Part shown: positions 1 to 5,462 of the stretch, piece by piece
Layout: each line of letters starts with the position of its first letter
Position numbering within the stretch: position 1 is the first letter of the stretch
Assembly: GCA_024959975.1 (NCBI GenBank)
Contig: JANXFM010000106.1
Span: 1 to 5,854 of the forward strand
Length of the DNA: 5,854 nt
From: Flavobacteriales bacterium
GTDB lineage: Bacteria > Bacteroidota > Bacteroidia > Flavobacteriales > UBA7430
Direction of reading: 5' to 3'
Notes under the pieces: generated by a model
What the model was told of the DNA's origin: nothing
The model's database searches: none
The model's input: only the letters and a program-made list of their open reading frames with translations
Position numbers and translations under genes: made by a program

Positions 1-1
1 C

Positions 2-433
2 GAAAAAATTCAAGCTTATTGTGCTTATCAGGAGCGATGTCATAAGGAGGTTACGAAGAAATTGAAATCTTGGGGCCTAATTCCAGATGCCATAGACCTA
101 TTAATTGGAGAGTTGATACAATTCAACTTTTTGAATGAAGAACGCTATGCACGAAGTTTCGCCAGAGGGAAATTTCGTATTACAAAATGGGGCAGAATGA
201 AAATTCGCATAGAGTTAAAAAAACGTGATATCTACTTTAAATGCATTGATTTTGCAATGGAAGAAATCGATGATAAGGCTTATTTAGAAACTCTAAAGCA
301 AGTGCTCCAAAAGAAAAATGAACTGGAAAAGGAAAAGGATTCTTACAAGCGAAAAGCTAAACTAACGCGCTATTTGGTTTCCAGAGGGTTTGAATATGAT
401 TTGATTCGAGATGCACTTGAGGAATTGAATTAG
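2..433 (+). CDS. recX: Regulatory protein RecX, 5'-truncated by the window edge
   Basis: RecX binds RecA filaments and modulates (usually inhibits) RecA recombinase and co-protease activity in the cytoplasm. The frame is open from base 2 through the TTG at 62, and the residues before that TTG (AYCAYQERCHKEV, visible residues 5-17) are the conserved N-terminal RecX helix, so the gene starts upstream of the window and the TTG is not the start. Further family features are the FLNEERYARSFARGKFR stretch (visible residues about 43-59) followed by a basic KWGRMKIRIELKKRDI helix, and the C-terminal repeat RYLVSRGFEYDLIRDAL (about 123-139). These fit the tandem three-helix modules of RecX. There are 143 visible residues; Bacteroidota homologues are about 155-160, so only roughly 10-20 residues are missing. 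It ends normally at TAG. Its promoter lies outside the window, and no T-tailed terminator hairpin follows it. Confidence 0.93.
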   Translation, partial: EKIQAYCAYQERCHKEVTKKLKSWGLIPDAIDLLIGELIQFNFLNEERYARSFARGKFRITKWGRMKIRIELKKRDIYFKCIDFAMEEIDDKAYLETLKQVLQKKNELEKEKDSYKRKAKLTRYLVSRGFEYDLIRDALEELN

Positions 434-453
434 ATTTGTCTACTCTTCGACTG

Positions 454-475
454 GCCTGCCTGACGGTAGGCAGGC
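454..475. repeat. G+C-rich hairpin, REP-like palindrome
   Basis: Perfect 8-base inverted repeat: GCCTGCCT (454-461) and AGGCAGGC (468-475) around a 6-base GACGGT loop. It stands out from the AT-rich surroundings and begins 20 bases after the recX stop. No T-run follows (next bases TCATAGTTA), so it is a poor intrinsic terminator, although a hairpin here could protect the recX mRNA 3' end. The 6-mer TCGACT occurs on both sides (447-452 and 494-499), which may be chance. I recall similar CCTGCC...GGCAGG palindromes dispersed in other Bacteroidota genomes, so a REP-like repeat is my best reading; one copy alone cannot prove this. Confidence 0.65.
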
Positions 476-509
476 TCATAGTTACAATTGCCATCGACTA
501 AGCTACCAA

Positions 510-576
510 AGTTTACAAGTTATAAGTACTTGAAGCGCCTAAAGTGAAAAGTGCTTTATAAGTTTTTAAGTTATCC
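510..576. repeat. Degenerate tandem block of AGT-led units, 7-11 bases each
   Basis: Units beginning AGT (once AGC) start at 510, 518, 525, 534, 543, 550, 561 and 569: AGTTTACA, AGTTATA, AGTACTTGA, AGCGCCTAA, AGTGAAA, AGTGCTTTA, AGTTTTTA, AGTTATCC. The best units suggest a 9-base parent like AGTGCTTAA. Spacing is irregular, so this is a decayed or slippage-prone array, not a clean one. No function is evident. Confidence 0.45.
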
Positions 577-579
577 ATT

Positions 580-649
580 CCTAGTACTTAATACCTAGTA
601 CTAAAATACCAACCTACTAATATACTTTGTACCTAATATTTGCCTACTG
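580..649. repeat. Degenerate heptamer repeat, consensus CCTANTA
   Basis: Three abutting heptamers CCTAGTA (580-586), CTTAATA (587-593), CCTAGTA (594-600) are followed by CTAAAATA (601-608), then separated copies CCTACTA (613-619), CCTAATA (632-638) and CCTACTG (643-649). The 9-mer CCTAGTACT occurs twice at exactly 14 bases (580 and 594), that is two periods. The pattern looks like a heptameric tandem array that has partly decayed. Function unknown. Confidence 0.55.
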
Positions 650-705
650 AATTCAGGTTTCTAACCTGTCGGCTTACAGGTGTATTTTTATTCTATGTTA
701 AAAAA

Positions 706-740
706 CCAACAACGAACAACCACCAACTACCAACCAAATA
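706..740. repeat. Exact 7-base-period A/C-rich block upstream of prfB
   Basis: Five consecutive 7-base units each start with C: CCAACAA, CGAACAA, CCACCAA, CTACCAA, CCAAATA. The plus strand is nearly free of G and T across 35 bases. The block runs directly into the -7 promoter-like element of prfB and so occupies the place where a -33 box would be. A shorter stretch of the same flavour (CCTGCCAACCTAC, 1884-1896) lies upstream of the arsC-like gene. It may be a remnant of the same heptamer family as 580-649 or simply compositional bias. Confidence 0.55.
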
Positions 741-741
741 C

Positions 742-749
742 TATATTTG
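742..749 (+). promoter_or_regulatory. Candidate prfB -7 promoter element (TATATTTG)
   Basis: TATATTTG is a perfect match to the Bacteroidota -7 consensus TANNTTTG. It ends four bases before the prfB ATG, so the transcription start would fall at or next to the start codon and the mRNA would be leaderless or nearly so. No TTG is present at the expected 17-23 base spacing upstream; that position is taken by the A/C-rich heptamers. The -7 match alone supports only moderate confidence. Confidence 0.5.
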
Positions 750-753
750 TTAT

Positions 754-1845
754 ATGATAAATATCGATCAGATAAAAGCCTACAAAGAGCGGTTGAAAGC
801 ACTTTATGGCTACTTAGATATAGAAAAAAAACAAATGCTCATCGAAGATGAGGAAGGATTGACACACGACCCAAACTTTTGGGATGATCCTAAAAAAGCC
901 GAGAGCATTTTAAAGAATATCCGCTCCAAGAAAATTTGGGTGGATGCTTATGAGTTGGTGGAAACAGCGATTGCAGATTTAGATGTGATTTTTGAGTTTC
1001 ATAAGGAAGGAGAGGCCTCAGAAGATGAAGTTGAGGATCAAGATAAAGTGACATTAAGGGCTATTGAAGAGTTGGAGTTTAAAAATATGTTATCTAAAGA
1101 AGAGGATAATATGCCTGCAATTCTATCCATCAATTCCGGAGCCGGAGGTACTGAGAGTCAGGATTGGGCTTATATGTTAATGCGGATGTATATTATGTGG
1201 GGCGAGAAGAATGGAATGAAAGTTCGTGAGCTTGACATGCACGAAGCAGAAACGGCAGGGATAAAATCTTGTACACTTCAGTTTGAAGGAGACTTTGCTT
1301 ACGGAAATCTAAAAGGTGAGAATGGTGTACACCGATTGGTTCGTTTATCACCTTTTGACTCTGCGAATAAAAGACACACTTCTTTTGCATCGGTGTTTAC
1401 TTATCCTTTGGTTGATGATGGTATTGAAATTGAAATTGCCAGTTCAGATATCACTTGGGAAACTATGCGTGCGGGAGGTGCAGGTGGACAAGGGGTGAAT
1501 AAGTTGGAAACAGCAGTTCGTTTACGTCACCACGAAACAGGGATTATGATCGAAAATTCGGAGACGCGTTCTCAGTTGGAGAACAAGGCAAAGGCCATGC
1601 AGTTGTTAAAGTCTCAGTTATATGAGTTGGAGTTGCGTAAGCGTCAGGCTGAAAAAGATAAACTTGAAGGGTCTAAGAAAGCTATCGACTTTGGTTCGCA
1701 AATTAGAAATTATGTAATGCACCCTTATAAGCTGGTAAAAGATCTGAGAACCAATCATGAAAGCTCGAATGTTCATGCTGTGATGGATGGAGATTTAAAT
1801 GCTTTTATCAAAGCTTATTTGATGCAAGAAGGACAGAAAGAATAG
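754..1845 (+). CDS. prfB: Peptide chain release factor 2 (RF2), frameshift-free
   Basis: RF2 recognises UGA and UAA stop codons in the ribosomal A site and triggers peptidyl-tRNA hydrolysis. The product is 363 residues (E. coli RF2 is 365). Visible landmarks: N-terminal helical domain; SPF stop-codon recognition tripeptide at residues 199-201, which separates RF2 from RF1 (PxT); and the catalytic GGQ at 244-246, whose Gln is normally methylated by PrmC. The residue after GGQ is Gly (GGQGVN), where E. coli has His. I chose ATG 754 because MINIDQIKAYKERLKALYGYLD aligns with RF2 N-termini, while the in-frame extension to TTG 640 is repeat DNA crossed by a promoter element. At the usual programmed +1 frameshift position (residues 20-22, TAC TTA GAT) there is no in-frame UGA and no SD-like stimulator, so the protein is read in one frame. 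No SD precedes the ATG. Confidence 0.97.
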   Translation: MINIDQIKAYKERLKALYGYLDIEKKQMLIEDEEGLTHDPNFWDDPKKAESILKNIRSKKIWVDAYELVETAIADLDVIFEFHKEGEASEDEVEDQDKVTLRAIEELEFKNMLSKEEDNMPAILSINSGAGGTESQDWAYMLMRMYIMWGEKNGMKVRELDMHEAETAGIKSCTLQFEGDFAYGNLKGENGVHRLVRLSPFDSANKRHTSFASVFTYPLVDDGIEIEIASSDITWETMRAGGAGGQGVNKLETAVRLRHHETGIMIENSETRSQLENKAKAMQLLKSQLYELELRKRQAEKDKLEGSKKAIDFGSQIRNYVMHPYKLVKDLRTNHESSNVHAVMDGDLNAFIKAYLMQEGQKE

Positions 1846-1848
1846 GTT

Positions 1849-1868
1849 TAATGATTAATTAGTCATTA
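1849..1868. repeat. AT-rich imperfect palindrome after prfB
   Basis: TAATGA (1849-1854) and TCATTA (1863-1868) form a 6-base inverted repeat around a core containing the palindrome TAATTA; 18 of 20 positions are symmetric. An overlapping alternative pairs TTAATT (1855-1860) with AATTAA (1871-1876). It starts four bases after the prfB stop. AT-only stems and no T-tail make it weak as a terminator; it could be an operator-like site or chance in AT-rich DNA. Confidence 0.35.
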
Positions 1869-1918
1869 TGAATTAACACTAACCTGCCAACCTACAAAAA
1901 CACTAATCTACTAAAGAG

Positions 1919-2257
1919 ATGAAAATATATCACAATCCACGATGTTCCAAGAGTCGTCAAACTTTAGCTTTATTACAGGAAAACGGAGTAGAACCCGAAG
2001 TAGTTTTGTACTTGGATGATGCTCCAACAATTGATGAATTAAAAAACTTGTTGACTAAGCTGGGTATAAGTCCAATGCAATTGGTTCGAAAAGGTGAAGC
2101 CATTTGGAAGGAGAAATTCAAAGGAATAGAGCTTACGGATGATGAGATTATTGCAGCAATGATTGCAAACCCGAAATTAATCGAACGCCCAATTGTTGTA
2201 AAAAACAATAAAGCCGTTTTGGGTCGCCCACCAGAAAATGCACTAGAATTAATCTAA
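1919..2257 (+). CDS. ArsC/YfgD-family reductase (glutaredoxin-dependent arsenate reductase type)
   Basis: The 112-residue product has the thioredoxin-like ArsC fold: KIYHNPRCSKSRQTL at residues 2-16 with the catalytic Cys9, and Arg57, Arg90 (ERPIVV) and Arg103 (GRPPE), matching the anion-binding Arg60, Arg94 and Arg107 of plasmid R773 ArsC. Enzymes of this type reduce arsenate to arsenite through a mixed disulphide with glutathione/glutaredoxin in the cytoplasm. The protein is shorter than R773 ArsC (141) and closer in length and in the NPRCSKSR motif to E. coli YfgD, whose role is less clear. No arsR, arsB or acr3 lies nearby, so a dedicated arsenic-resistance job is unproven and I give no symbol. 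ATG 1919 follows a G-poor leader with no recognisable -7 element; the gene may be transcribed from prfB. The next gene starts one base after its stop, indicating an operon. Confidence 0.9.
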   Translation: MKIYHNPRCSKSRQTLALLQENGVEPEVVLYLDDAPTIDELKNLLTKLGISPMQLVRKGEAIWKEKFKGIELTDDEIIAAMIANPKLIERPIVVKNNKAVLGRPPENALELI

Positions 2258-2258
2258 G

Positions 2259-3230
2259 ATGAACTGGCAGATACAAGTTCCCATACCCGAATATACTTTT
2301 AACTTATCGCATAGTGATAAGGTTTTTTCTGCGGGTTCTTGTTTTGCACAGCATATGGCTGATAGATTACTTCATTACAAGTTTTCTTGTACCAGTAATC
2401 CCTACGGGACTTTGTTTCATCCCATCCCTTTATTGCAAAATTTAACAGATGCATTAAAGGGTTTAGAAATTGACGAGGATATTTTTCTTGAAAGAGATGA
2501 AGCTGTATTTCATTATTCTTGTCATTCTTCTGTTTGGGCTGAATCGAAAGTTGATTTAAAGAAGAAACTTCAAGATTTACAATTGATGGTTGCTAAAGAT
2601 TTGAAAGAATCAAAACTTTTGATTCTGACTTTTGGCACAGCCTTTCTTTATCAATTGGCTTCGGGAAAAGTAGTAGCCAATTGTCATAAACAGCCTAAGA
2701 ATATTTTCACAAAAGAACTTTCAAGTTCTGAGGAGGTCCAAAGCGTTTTTCAATCTTTTTATTCTGAATTGAAAAAGCAGAATCCGAAGATCCAAATTTT
2801 ATTGACCGTAAGCCCTGTTCGTCATATTCGTGATGGGGTGCATGAAAATAATGTTTCTAAGTCGGCTTTGCTTTTATCCTGTGATGCGATCCAAAAGTCT
2901 TTTGAAGATGTGCATTATTTTCCGGCTTACGAAATTGTTATGGACGAGTTGCGCGACTATCGGTTTTATGAAAAGGATCGAGTACATCCAAATGAGGAGG
3001 CGAGAGCATACGTTTGGGGTAAATTCGCTGAGGCTTTATTGACAAAGGATTCATCAAACTTAAATAGAGATTTAGACAAGCTTTTTTCGTCTATTAATCA
3101 TAAGGCATTTAGAGACGCGTCTGTGGTGCATCAACGCTTTCTTGAAAAAACATTAGAATCGGCTTTAGGTTTAAACGAAAAGGTGGATTTAAAAGACGAA
3201 ATCAAGGAATTGAAAAATCGGTTGCAATAG
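2259..3230 (+). CDS. GSCFA-domain protein (SGNH-hydrolase-like), function unknown
   Basis: The 323-residue product carries the family's name motif, FSAGSCFAQHM, at residues 23-33 with Ser27 in the position of the SGNH nucleophile. Other conserved pieces are SNPYGTLFHP (about 46-56), TFGTAFLY (124-131), SPVRHIRDG (185-193) and DRVHPNEEA (240-248), where Asp240 and His243 fit the C-terminal DxxH block of SGNH hydrolases. I see no signal peptide or membrane segment, so it is probably cytoplasmic. The C-terminus (DLKDEIKELKNRL) could form a short amphipathic helix or coiled coil. The fold suggests an esterase or acyl-hydrolase, but no substrate is known to me. The ATG lies one base after the arsC-like stop, implying translational coupling or at least one transcript. 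The promoter of fumC overlaps its last codons. Confidence 0.88.
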   Translation: MNWQIQVPIPEYTFNLSHSDKVFSAGSCFAQHMADRLLHYKFSCTSNPYGTLFHPIPLLQNLTDALKGLEIDEDIFLERDEAVFHYSCHSSVWAESKVDLKKKLQDLQLMVAKDLKESKLLILTFGTAFLYQLASGKVVANCHKQPKNIFTKELSSSEEVQSVFQSFYSELKKQNPKIQILLTVSPVRHIRDGVHENNVSKSALLLSCDAIQKSFEDVHYFPAYEIVMDELRDYRFYEKDRVHPNEEARAYVWGKFAEALLTKDSSNLNRDLDKLFSSINHKAFRDASVVHQRFLEKTLESALGLNEKVDLKDEIKELKNRLQ

Positions 3231-3249
3231 ATATTGATTCTTATCTTTG
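3222..3249 (+). promoter_or_regulatory. fumC promoter, Bacteroidota type
   Basis: TTG (3222-3224) and TATCTTTG (3242-3249) are separated by 17 bases, matching the Bacteroidota -33/-7 pattern (TTG and TANNTTTG). The -33 part lies inside the last codons of the GSCFA gene. Transcription would start near 3253-3256, giving fumC a leader of about 30 bases. This allows fumC, and perhaps the cytochrome and thioredoxin genes after it, to be expressed apart from the upstream genes. Confidence 0.72.
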
Positions 3250-3285
3250 CCGTGGAAAACAAGCATTAAGCAAACAATACATATT

Positions 3286-4683
3286 ATGGAATTCCGAATA
3301 GAGAAGGACACAATGGGTGATGTAAAAGTCCCTGCAGAAAAATATTGGGGAGCGCAAACGGAGCGTTCGAGAAATAATTTTAAGATTGGTGCAGCTGCAA
3401 GCATGCCTTTAGAGGTGGTGTATGGTTTTGCATATCTTAAAAAAGCTGCTGCCCATGCGAATTGTCAGTTAGGCGTTTTAGCAGAAGAAAAACGGGATTT
3501 AATCTCTAAAGTATGTGAGGAGATTCTTGCCGGAAAACATGATGATGAGTTTCCACTGGTAGTCTGGCAAACAGGTTCGGGAACACAATCAAACATGAAC
3601 ACCAATGAGGTAATAGCTAACAGAGCTCATGTAATTAATGGGGGTTCTTTAAGCGATATCGAAAAGGCGATCCACCCGAATGATGATGTCAATAAGTCAC
3701 AATCATCTAATGATACGTACCCAACAGGAATGCATATTGCTGCCTATAAAATGGTCATTGAATGTACCATTCCGGGTGTGGAAAAATTACGTGATGTATT
3801 AAAGAAAAAGTCTGAAGCCTTTAAAGATGTAGTAAAGATTGGTAGAACCCATTTAATGGATGCTACGCCACTTACTTTAGGTCAGGAATTTTCGGGTTAT
3901 GTTTCTCAATTGAACCACGGTTTAAAAGCTCTTAACAACACTTTAGATCATCTTTCGGAACTAGCTTTGGGTGGTACTGCTGTAGGTACGGGTATTAATA
4001 CGCCTGCCGGATATGATGTTTTGGTTGCTGAGAAGATTGCTGAGTTTACCGGACTTCCTTTTGTTACAGCAGAAAACAAGTTTGAGGCTTTAGCAGCCCA
4101 CGATGCCATTGTAGAAACACATGGAGCTTTGAAAATGTTGGCTGTTTCATTGAATAAGATCGGCAACGATATTCGTTTATTGGCTTCAGGGCCACGTTCG
4201 GGAATCGGGGAGCTTATTATTCCTTCTAACGAACCGGGTTCTTCTATTATGCCCGGTAAGGTAAACCCAACACAATGTGAGGCTATTACCATGGTTTGTG
4301 CTCAGGTTATGGGTAATGATGTGGCAATTACAGTAGGTGGTGCGCAAGGGCATTATGAATTGAATGTATTTAAGCCGGTCATGGCTGCTAACTTCCTACA
4401 GTCGGCTCGTTTAATTGGAGATGCATGTGTTTCATTCACGGAAAATTGTGCTGTAGGTATTGAACCTAATTATGCGAATCTGAAAAAGAATTTAGACAAT
4501 TCTTTAATGTTGGTGACTGCTTTGAATACGAAGATAGGTTATGAGAAAGCTGCCAAGATTGCCAAGACTGCACATCAAAATGGAACGACTCTAAAAGAAG
4601 AGTCGGTTAACTTAGGTTACCTAACTGCCGATGAGTTTGACGCCTGGGTAAGACCGGAAGATATGTGTGGTAGTTTGAAGTAA
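3286..4683 (+). CDS. fumC: Class II fumarate hydratase (fumarase C)
   Basis: FumC interconverts fumarate and L-malate in the TCA cycle as a cofactor-free cytoplasmic homotetramer. The product is 465 residues (E. coli FumC is 467). It shows the superfamily blocks in order: TGSGTQSNMNTNEV from residue 96, NDDVNKSQSSNDTYPTG near 130-147, GRTHLMDATPLTLGQE from residue 186 with His189 (E. coli His188), and the signature GSSIMPGKVNP at 318-328 with Ser319 as the likely catalytic base (E. coli Ser318). The TCA-cycle motifs and the match along the full length favour FumC over aspartase or argininosuccinate lyase. I chose ATG 3286 (MEFRIEKDTMGDVKVP is the usual start); the frame can be read back to TTG 3247, but that codon lies inside the -7 box and cannot be in the mRNA. 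All active-site elements are intact. The cytochrome gene follows after 20 bases. Confidence 0.97.
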   Translation: MEFRIEKDTMGDVKVPAEKYWGAQTERSRNNFKIGAAASMPLEVVYGFAYLKKAAAHANCQLGVLAEEKRDLISKVCEEILAGKHDDEFPLVVWQTGSGTQSNMNTNEVIANRAHVINGGSLSDIEKAIHPNDDVNKSQSSNDTYPTGMHIAAYKMVIECTIPGVEKLRDVLKKKSEAFKDVVKIGRTHLMDATPLTLGQEFSGYVSQLNHGLKALNNTLDHLSELALGGTAVGTGINTPAGYDVLVAEKIAEFTGLPFVTAENKFEALAAHDAIVETHGALKMLAVSLNKIGNDIRLLASGPRSGIGELIIPSNEPGSSIMPGKVNPTQCEAITMVCAQVMGNDVAITVGGAQGHYELNVFKPVMAANFLQSARLIGDACVSFTENCAVGIEPNYANLKKNLDNSLMLVTALNTKIGYEKAAKIAKTAHQNGTTLKEESVNLGYLTADEFDAWVRPEDMCGSLK

Positions 4684-4703
4684 TCATCTGGTCATATTTA
4701 GGA

Positions 4704-5123
4704 ATGAGAAAAATTCTATTGATATTTGGGCTCTTATTTGCAGCTTGTCAGAATGCCGAAGACCCTTCTTTAAAGCAATTGCACAAGTCGAGTGTAAGTA
4801 AGGACTTAACAGGAAGGCAATTGTACATGAAACACTGTGTTGCTTGTCATCAGGCAGATGCTATGGGTGTGAAAGGGACTTTTCCTCCGATTAAGGATTC
4901 TGATTACTTTCTTGAAGATCCTAAAAGGGCCATACACAACATTTTGTTTGGACAAGCCGAACTTATTGTTGTGAATGGAGAAACATATCAAAGTTTAATG
5001 CCTCCTGTAAAGATCAGTGATGAAGAGGTCGTAAAAGTGGTTAATTACCTCTTAGAAGAAGTTAATCAGGTTGAAGAGCGAATAAGTTTAAAAGATGTGG
5101 AGTGGGTAAGACAAAATCGATAA
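4704..5123 (+). CDS. Mono-haem cytochrome c lipoprotein
   Basis: The 139-residue product begins with a lipoprotein signal peptide (MRKILLIFGLLFAAC) whose Cys15 would be lipidated, followed by QNAEDPS. The cytochrome c domain covers about residues 36-120: haem-binding CVACH at 45-49 (Cys45, Cys48, axial His49), the GTFPPI stretch at 58-63, and SLMPP at 97-101 whose Met99 is the likely sixth ligand. The sequence resembles the small c-type domains with VNGxxYxxxMPP found alone or fused to copper nitrite reductases. It is likely a membrane-tethered periplasmic electron carrier; its partners are unknown. The acidic residues shortly after the lipidated Cys resemble Bacteroidota surface-export signals only loosely. 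The start lies 20 bases after fumC with no promoter in the gap, so read-through from fumC is likely. Confidence 0.92.
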   Translation: MRKILLIFGLLFAACQNAEDPSLKQLHKSSVSKDLTGRQLYMKHCVACHQADAMGVKGTFPPIKDSDYFLEDPKRAIHNILFGQAELIVVNGETYQSLMPPVKISDEEVVKVVNYLLEEVNQVEERISLKDVEWVRQNR

Positions 5124-5165
5124 ATGTTATTAATTTGGCTTTAGTAAGATGATGTAAGATTAGGT

Positions 5166-5462
5166 ATGGCAGATTTTAGAGAAATAGTAGCAAGTAAAAA
5201 GCCCGTTTTAATTGACTTTTTCACGGAATGGTGTGCCCCTTGTAAAACGCTGACTCCCATATTGAAAGAAGTAGCTAATGTGATGGGAGATGAGGTTAAG
5301 ATCATCAAAATAGATCTTGATAAAAACCCAATATTGGCACAAAAATTAAATGTGCGTACTGTACCTACCTTAGCTATTTATAAAGAAGAAAGTTTATTGT
5401 GGAGGCAATCCGGTGTGGTACCCAAGGCGCAGTTGATAAAGGCACTTAAAGAATTTAAGTGA
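5166..5462 (+). CDS. Short thioredoxin with a WCAPC active site
   Basis: The 98-residue product is a single thioredoxin domain: buried Asp17 (as E. coli Asp26), active site WCAPCK at 22-27 with redox cysteines 23 and 26, and the cis-proline loop VRTVPTLAIY with Pro67. The usual WCGPC is changed to WCAPC, seen in other thioredoxins and compatible with disulphide reductase activity. It is about ten residues shorter than E. coli TrxA, mainly at the N-terminus, and has no signal peptide, so it should act in the cytoplasm. It could be the general thioredoxin or a specialised paralogue; the window cannot decide, so I give no symbol. It lies 42 bases after the cytochrome gene; TTAATTTG in this gap misses the -7 consensus by one base and has no -33 partner. 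Its last 8 bases overlap the end of the convergent deacetylase gene. Confidence 0.93.
   Translation: MADFREIVASKKPVLIDFFTEWCAPCKTLTPILKEVANVMGDEVKIIKIDLDKNPILAQKLNVRTVPTLAIYKEESLLWRQSGVVPKAQLIKALKEFK

Larger units (their letters stand above)
434..753. other. 320-base intergenic region rich in degenerate short repeats
   Basis: This is the longest gene-free stretch. In order it holds a G+C-rich hairpin (454-475), a block of AGT-led 7-11 base units (510-576), a block of CCTANTA-like heptamers (580-649), a short unremarkable piece (650-705), an A/C-rich block with exact 7-base period (706-740) and a TATATTTG promoter-like element (742-749). The prfB frame can be read back to a TTG at 640, but that extension translates the repeat DNA, looks like no release factor N-terminus and spans the promoter element, so I treat it as non-coding. 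I see no tRNA or recognisable structured RNA. Confidence 0.8.

Noticed and set aside
454..475. Intrinsic terminator of recX
   Set aside because: The stem is strong, but no U-tract follows, so the form is wrong for a rho-independent terminator.
640..753. N-terminal extension of RF2 from TTG 640
   Set aside because: It translates repeat DNA, matches no RF2 N-terminus, and the -7 promoter element lies within it; ATG 754 gives the expected length.
824..831. Run of eight A just downstream of the ancestral RF2 frameshift position, as a possible slippage site
   Set aside because: It encodes the ordinary Glu-Lys-Lys, and such runs are common in AT-rich genomes. A slip to the +1 frame meets a TGA at 860, so no alternative product is suggested.
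1919..2257. Arsenic resistance operon
   Set aside because: Only one ArsC-fold protein is present, with no regulator, efflux pump or methyltransferase nearby.
2830..3042. Small plus-strand open frame inside the GSCFA gene
   Set aside because: It runs out of frame across the conserved SPVRH-to-DRVHP part of the GSCFA protein and has no independent signal.
3948..4292. Open frame of 114 codons on the minus strand inside fumC
   Set aside because: It is the complementary shadow of a strongly conserved enzyme, and its translation shows no recognisable domain.
5124..5165. Separate promoter for the thioredoxin gene (TTAATTTG)
   Set aside because: It misses the -7 consensus by one base at a conserved position and has no TTG at the required upstream spacing.
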